Shown piece after piece: positions 60,593 to 64,000 of a stretch of 64,000 bases of DNA. The notes below the pieces were generated by a model. The model worked only from the letters and a program-made list of their open reading frames with translations. It was not told the DNA's origin and did not search any database. A program made the translations under genes and the position numbers. The stretch's first letter is position 1; each line of letters starts with the position of its first letter. Source of the stretch: Gordonia sediminis (GTDB lineage: Bacteria; Actinomycetota; Actinomycetes; Mycobacteriales; Mycobacteriaceae); the NCBI GenBank assembly GCA_004193205.1, contig RZUM01000006.1, forward strand, positions 310,001-374,000. Reading direction: 5' to 3'.

Positions 60593-61759
60593 TCAGTAGG
60601 ACTTCGGCAGGCCGAGAGCGTGCATGGAGAGGTAGTTCAACACCATTTCCTGGCTCACGGGCGCGAGCCTCATCAGCCTGGCCTCGCGGAAGTACCGCTC
60701 GACGTCGTACTCCCGGGCGTAACCCATGCCCCCGTGTGTTTGCATCGCCCGGTCAGCGGCGAAGAAGGCCGCGTCGGCGCACAGGTATTTGGCCATGTTG
60801 GCCTCGGCACCGCACTTCTGTCCTCGGTCGTAGAGCCACGCGGCCTTGCGAGCCATAAGGCGAGCGGCCTCGAGTCGCATGTGCGCCTCGGCCAGCGGGA
60901 AGGCGATGCCCTGATTCTGACCGATCGGGCGATCGAATACGACCCGCTCGTTGGCGTAGGTGGTGGCCTTCTCGAGCGCCGCGGTACCGATACCGAGAGA
61001 TTCATGTGCCAACAGGACCCGTTCAGGATTCAACCCATCGAGCAGATAGCGGAAACCCTTACCTTCTTCGCCCACCCGAGCTGATTCGGGGACACGGAGT
61101 TCGTCGATGAACACCTGGTAGCTCTGTACCGCGTTGCGCCCCATTTTCGGGATCGCCTGCAACTGCACTTTCTCCGGATCGATGTCGATGAGGAACAGAC
61201 TGATCCCATCAGTCGACTTCGACACCTCCTCGCGGCGGGTGGTGCGGCAGGCCAGCACCATCTTCGTGGATTGTGCCGCCTTGGTGATCCACACCTTTCG
61301 CCCGCTGATGACGTACCCCGACCCGTCCTTCTTGGCAAAGGTCGAGATGCGTGAGGTGTCGGTCCCGGCATCAGGTTCGGTCAGGCCGAAACACACGTGC
61401 AGGGACCCGTTTGCCGCTTGCGGCAACACCTCTTCGCGCATCTCGTCCGAGCCGTGCTTGGTGACGGTGTTGATGCCGAAGATCGTGGGGTGCAGAGGCG
61501 AGCAACCGTTCATCGCGGCACCGGACGCCGCCACTTCTTCAAGTAGCAAGGCCGCTTCCGTGACGCCCATGCCCGCGCCGCCGTATTGCTCGGGAATCGC
61601 CATGCCCAACCAGCCGCCTTCGGCAAAGGCGTTGTAGAAGTCCCACGGGAACTCGTGCTCCTCGTCCATCTTCCGCCAGTACTCATCGGGAAACTTGCCG
61701 CACAGTTCCCGGACAGCCTTCTTGATGACCAGTTGGTCGCTGGTGAGGTCGAACTCCAT
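60593..61759 (-). CDS. Acyl-CoA dehydrogenase
   Basis: A 388-residue FAD enzyme. The FAD/substrate motifs CFGLTEPDAGTD (about 132-143) and VWITKAAQS are present, and the C-terminal region has MQTHGGMGYAREYDVERYFREARLM. The usual YEGTxEI catalytic segment reads LAPVSQEMVLNYL, so the canonical Glu is not at its normal place, a variation also familiar from other actinobacterial acyl-CoA dehydrogenases; the base may be elsewhere. It introduces a C=C bond next to a CoA thioester. It starts 6 bases after the CitE-like gene and is followed by the crotonase. Confidence 0.88.
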   Translation of the reverse strand: MEFDLTSDQLVIKKAVRELCGKFPDEYWRKMDEEHEFPWDFYNAFAEGGWLGMAIPEQYGGAGMGVTEAALLLEEVAASGAAMNGCSPLHPTIFGINTVTKHGSDEMREEVLPQAANGSLHVCFGLTEPDAGTDTSRISTFAKKDGSGYVISGRKVWITKAAQSTKMVLACRTTRREEVSKSTDGISLFLIDIDPEKVQLQAIPKMGRNAVQSYQVFIDELRVPESARVGEEGKGFRYLLDGLNPERVLLAHESLGIGTAALEKATTYANERVVFDRPIGQNQGIAFPLAEAHMRLEAARLMARKAAWLYDRGQKCGAEANMAKYLCADAAFFAADRAMQTHGGMGYAREYDVERYFREARLMRLAPVSQEMVLNYLSMHALGLPKSY

Positions 61760-61765
61760 GATGTC

Positions 61766-62590
61766 CTAGTTCTCCGTTCGAGTCATGATCGTGTGCGCGT
61801 GCTGATAAAGCGGTTTGTCAACCATCTGGCCCTGATACTGGAAGACTCCGGGACCATTCACCGCCACAGCGTCGAGCAGCCCTCGGGCCCAGGTGATCTG
61901 CTCGTCGCTGGGTGCGTACGCTCTTCTGATCGGCTGCACCTGATCGGGATGGATGCACCCTTTCGCCGCGAATCCCATGTCGCACGCGAAGCGGCTCTCG
62001 GCTTCCAGCGCCTCAGGGTCTCGGATGTCGAGGAAGACTGCGTCGATCGCGGCTTTCCCGGCGGCAGTTGCCGCGAAGAGCACCTCCGACCGCGCGTACT
62101 CGATTGGCGAGTGGTACGCGCCGCTCGGCGAGCGACTGGACCGGCCTCCGAGGTCTGCGGTCAGATCCTCCGCTCCGAAGAACAGCGCCGCACAGTTCTC
62201 CGCTTCGGCTATCTCCCGACTGTTGACGACACCGCGTACCGTCTCGCACAGGGCAATCACCGTCAGATCAGGTGTCTTCAGCAGGTGGGCGGCCGATTCG
62301 ACCTTTGGCAGCACGACTTTCGTGGCGCCGACATCACGCAGCATGTCGACATCTGCGGCATACCACGGTGAATCGAGGCCGTTGATGCGCACGAAGAACT
62401 TGTCCGGGTCACCGCGGAGGTGCTCGCGCACGTTCTCACGTGCCGACGATTTCTCTTCGTCGTCGGGCGCGATGGCGTCCTCGAGGTCGATGATGACCGC
62501 GTCGGCAGCGGAGAGCGCCTTCTCGAACCGAGCCGGACGATTCGCCGGGCAGAAGAGAAGCGACGGGCCGATTGTCGGGAGCACGCTCAT
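61766..62590 (-). CDS. HpcH/HpaI (CitE-like) aldolase/lyase
   Basis: A 274-residue TIM-barrel lyase. Motifs are PANRPARFEKAL (about 15-26), VIIDLEDAI (33-41), FVRINGLD, VVLPKVESA, ALCETVRG and FFGAEDLTADL, which carry the Mg-binding Glu and Asp residues of the citrate-lyase beta/malyl-CoA/citramalyl-CoA lyase group. It cleaves 3-hydroxy-acyl-CoA or similar compounds to acetyl-CoA and a 2-oxo acid. With the CoA transferase and crotonase nearby, a citramalyl- or malyl-CoA-type cleavage is a plausible final step. The ATG overlaps the DoxX stop by ATGA. Confidence 0.86.
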   Translation of the reverse strand: MSVLPTIGPSLLFCPANRPARFEKALSAADAVIIDLEDAIAPDDEEKSSARENVREHLRGDPDKFFVRINGLDSPWYAADVDMLRDVGATKVVLPKVESAAHLLKTPDLTVIALCETVRGVVNSREIAEAENCAALFFGAEDLTADLGGRSSRSPSGAYHSPIEYARSEVLFAATAAGKAAIDAVFLDIRDPEALEAESRFACDMGFAAKGCIHPDQVQPIRRAYAPSDEQITWARGLLDAVAVNGPGVFQYQGQMVDKPLYQHAHTIMTRTEN

Positions 62591-63180
62591 GACGACTGCT
62601 CTGAGGCGCTCGGCACTGCCGCGGTCGGTTCATCGACACCATTCGGTGCGGGCTTGCGCCAGAAGAGCGCGAGCTGCCCGGCGCCGGCCAGTACGCCGAG
62701 GCCCAGAGCGAGCATGCCTCGCTGAGCGCTTGTCAGGCGATTGTCGAGGCCGAGCATGTTGTCGATGCTGTAGCGTCCAGGTCCCAGCGCGGCGACGGCC
62801 ACCGCTGCGGCCCCCAGATTCAACACATATTCGTAGCCCTCATCGGTGATGAAGAAGCCGTTGGGCTGATGCACCGACCGTGCAGCAACCACCATCGTTC
62901 CGACAACCGCCGAGGACGCGATCGGCGTTGCGGCTCCGACAATCAGCGCCGCCCCTGCGCCGGCTTCGACCACCCCGCTCGCCACCGCTTGAGCGCGTGG
63001 CTGTCGAAAGCCGATGGAGCCGAACCATCCCGCTGTCCCGTCGAGAGACCTGCCGTGCTTGACGCCGTGCGCAATCATTGTCGCACCGACGATTGTCCTC
63101 AGGGCAAGACGTCCCACCGCCTGGCCGGCCTTACCCGTTGCTCGGCCACTGCACGTAACCCGCGACTTCACGCCGGTCAT
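62587..63180 (-). CDS. DoxX-family membrane protein
   Basis: A 197-residue membrane protein with about four hydrophobic segments. After a soluble N-terminus it reads RLALRTIVGATMIAHGVKHGRSLDG then GWFGSIGFRQPRAQAVASGVVEAGAGAALIVG, which is the DoxX/DoxD pattern. GAGGAGG precedes the ATG. DoxX proteins are small quinone-linked or redox-associated membrane proteins, sometimes with a thiosulfate or oxidative-stress role; why one leads a CoA-ester operon is unclear. It is the first gene of the seven-gene operon, and its promoter has the best IclR-type palindrome. Confidence 0.82.
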   Translation of the reverse strand: MTGVKSRVTCSGRATGKAGQAVGRLALRTIVGATMIAHGVKHGRSLDGTAGWFGSIGFRQPRAQAVASGVVEAGAGAALIVGAATPIASSAVVGTMVVAARSVHQPNGFFITDEGYEYVLNLGAAAVAVAALGPGRYSIDNMLGLDNRLTSAQRGMLALGLGVLAGAGQLALFWRKPAPNGVDEPTAAVPSASEQSS

Positions 63181-63346
63181 CTAGCCCTCCTCACTGGTTG
63201 GAATGGGTGGTCCGCAGGGGACATTTCCCATCCGCGGACCACCCACGTCTCGAAGCGCCTCGGCATTCAGGTCGCTCTCCCGGCTGGGTGAACGAGTGCT
63301 CGTCACGTTCGCTTGTCGCTGTGTTCCAGATCACGACTTCCAGGAT

Positions 63347-63361
63347 TACCGTAATACGGTA
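63347..63361. promoter_or_regulatory. TACCGTAATACGGTA, candidate IclR operator (perfect)
   Basis: A perfect 15-bp palindrome around a central A. It lies 166 bases before the DoxX gene, in the divergent region 63181-63544, and defines the motif seen at 50478, 52469 and 63465. Confidence 0.75.
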
Positions 63362-63464
63362 GACCATGAAACGCAACTTCCGGCCCCGATTCCGCGCCGG
63401 ACGAAGCCACGCCCTGGCGACGTTGTAGACGGTTCCCTTCATGGCAGCCTTGCGCCCACGAGAT

Positions 63465-63479
63465 TCCCGTAATACGGTA
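63465..63479. promoter_or_regulatory. TCCCGTAATACGGTA, candidate IclR operator
   Basis: One mismatch to the perfect copy at 63347-63361. It lies about 65 bases before the + strand amidohydrolase, so the divergent region has one site for each direction. Otherwise the 364 bases between the two genes hold nothing I recognise. Confidence 0.72.
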
Positions 63480-63544
63480 TTCTCACTAGAGGTGATCTGC
63501 GCCACATGGCGCGCACGCGAAACCTCTGTTCAAAGGAGATGATT

Positions 63545-64000
63545 TTGTACAAGCTGTTCAGCGTCGACGATCATGTCATCGAGCCGGCGCACGTCTGGTC
63601 CGACTACGTGCCCGCCAAGTACAAAGACCGCGCTCCGCATGTGGTCGAGGAAGATGGCCGTCAGATCTGGGTCTGGGAAGGTGGCCGCGAAACCACGATG
63701 GGTCTCAACGCCGTTGCCGGGAAGCCGCGTGAGGAGTGGGGCCTGGAGCCGGCCCGCTTCGAGGACATGATCCCGGGATGTTACGACCCGGAGGAGCGAC
63801 GCAAAGACCTGCTCTCGAACGGCATCTTCGGCTCGCTCGCATTTCCCACGCTCCCCGGATTCGGTGGCCGAAAGTTCGCGACGTTCGAAGACAAGGATCT
63901 GGCGCTGGCATGCGTGCGCGCCTGGAACGACTACATGTTGGAGGAGTGGTGCGCAGCCGCCCCTGACATGTTCGTGCCCATGACAATCGTGCCGGTCTGG
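63545..64000 (+). CDS. Amidohydrolase-2 family metal-dependent hydrolase/decarboxylase, N-terminal part
   Basis: The frame runs off the window after 152 codons. It reads YKLFSVDDHVIEPAHVWSDY, where DDHxxEP is the metal-binding start of one branch of the amidohydrolase-2 family common in mycobacteria and relatives. The likely start is TTG at 63545, 6 bases after AAGGAG; ATG at 63539 abuts that site and is too close. It stands under its own IclR-type palindrome. With the amidohydrolase at 51398-52372 it makes two decarboxylase-like enzymes in one regulon. The metal ligands beyond the N-terminus are outside the window. Confidence 0.85.
   Translation, partial: MYKLFSVDDHVIEPAHVWSDYVPAKYKDRAPHVVEEDGRQIWVWEGGRETTMGLNAVAGKPREEWGLEPARFEDMIPGCYDPEERRKDLLSNGIFGSLAFPTLPGFGGRKFATFEDKDLALACVRAWNDYMLEEWCAAAPDMFVPMTIVPVW

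Noticed and set aside
1-64000. CRISPR arrays, tRNA or rRNA genes, insertion sequences
   Set aside because: I saw no regularly spaced repeats, no tRNA- or rRNA-like conserved stretches and no transposase motifs; the duplicated families are diverged proteins, not DNA repeats.

Overview
This window is high-GC DNA with densely packed, often ATGA-overlapping genes. It encodes a large NAD-dependent glutamate dehydrogenase, a DUF3263-like protein, an F420-type luciferase-family enzyme and many short-chain dehydrogenases. This points to a mycolic-acid actinobacterium of the Gordonia/Rhodococcus/Williamsia/Mycobacterium group; genus and replicon cannot be fixed from sequence alone. I saw no rRNA, tRNA, CRISPR array or intact transposase. 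Almost everything is accessory catabolism.

Region 1 (1-17.6 kb, mostly + strand, 'module A'). After the tail of the glutamate dehydrogenase come a GMC flavoprotein with its gluconate-2-dehydrogenase-subunit-3-like partner, two aldehyde dehydrogenases, an APC permease, a DapA-family lyase followed directly by pyruvate carboxylase, a small DUF3263-like protein, a cNMP/CBS/DUF294 protein coupled to a DnaQ-like exonuclease, an FMN/F420 split-barrel protein and an SDR. Its promoter regions share an AGCCTTTAAAGGCT-type palindrome or half-sites of it.

Region 2 (17.7-39.5 kb, all - strand, 'module B'). The same families recur: GMC + subunit 3, DUF294 + exonuclease, APC permease, aldehyde dehydrogenase, DapA-family lyase, SDR and alpha/beta hydrolase. 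Added to them are a GntR/FCD regulator, a proline-racemase-family enzyme, an FGGY kinase, a GlpA-like flavoprotein with a BFD iron-sulfur domain, an HcnB-like flavoprotein, a P-loop kinase and a luciferase-like enzyme. Five copies of a TTGTCGACAA palindrome (two imperfect) lie in its promoters, including that of the GntR gene. A separate operon (RbsD/FucU-like protein, MFS transporter, second alpha/beta hydrolase) follows. Modules A and B look like diverged copies of one catabolic island under two different regulators.

Region 3 (39.5-47.8 kb) is a junction zone. It holds a long gene-poor stretch with a 21-bp palindrome, an AAHS-type transporter, a toxin-antitoxin pair whose toxin carries an in-frame stop, a divergent EamA exporter/LysR pair, and a decayed block with remnants of a PucR regulator, an SDR and an APC permease.

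Region 4 (47.8-64 kb) is a probable ring-cleavage and CoA-ester catabolic regulon. It contains an extradiol-type dioxygenase, an FAH-family hydrolase and an SDR; an amidohydrolase/decarboxylase with an IclR regulator; a zinc alcohol dehydrogenase; and a seven-gene operon running from DoxX through a CitE-like lyase, acyl-CoA dehydrogenase, crotonase, CoA hydrolase/transferase and a fused double CaiB transferase to an aldehyde dehydrogenase. A second amidohydrolase runs off the window end. Four copies of a TACCGTAWTACGGTA-like palindrome sit in front of these units and are the best candidates for the IclR operator. The substrates of all three systems are inferred, not shown.
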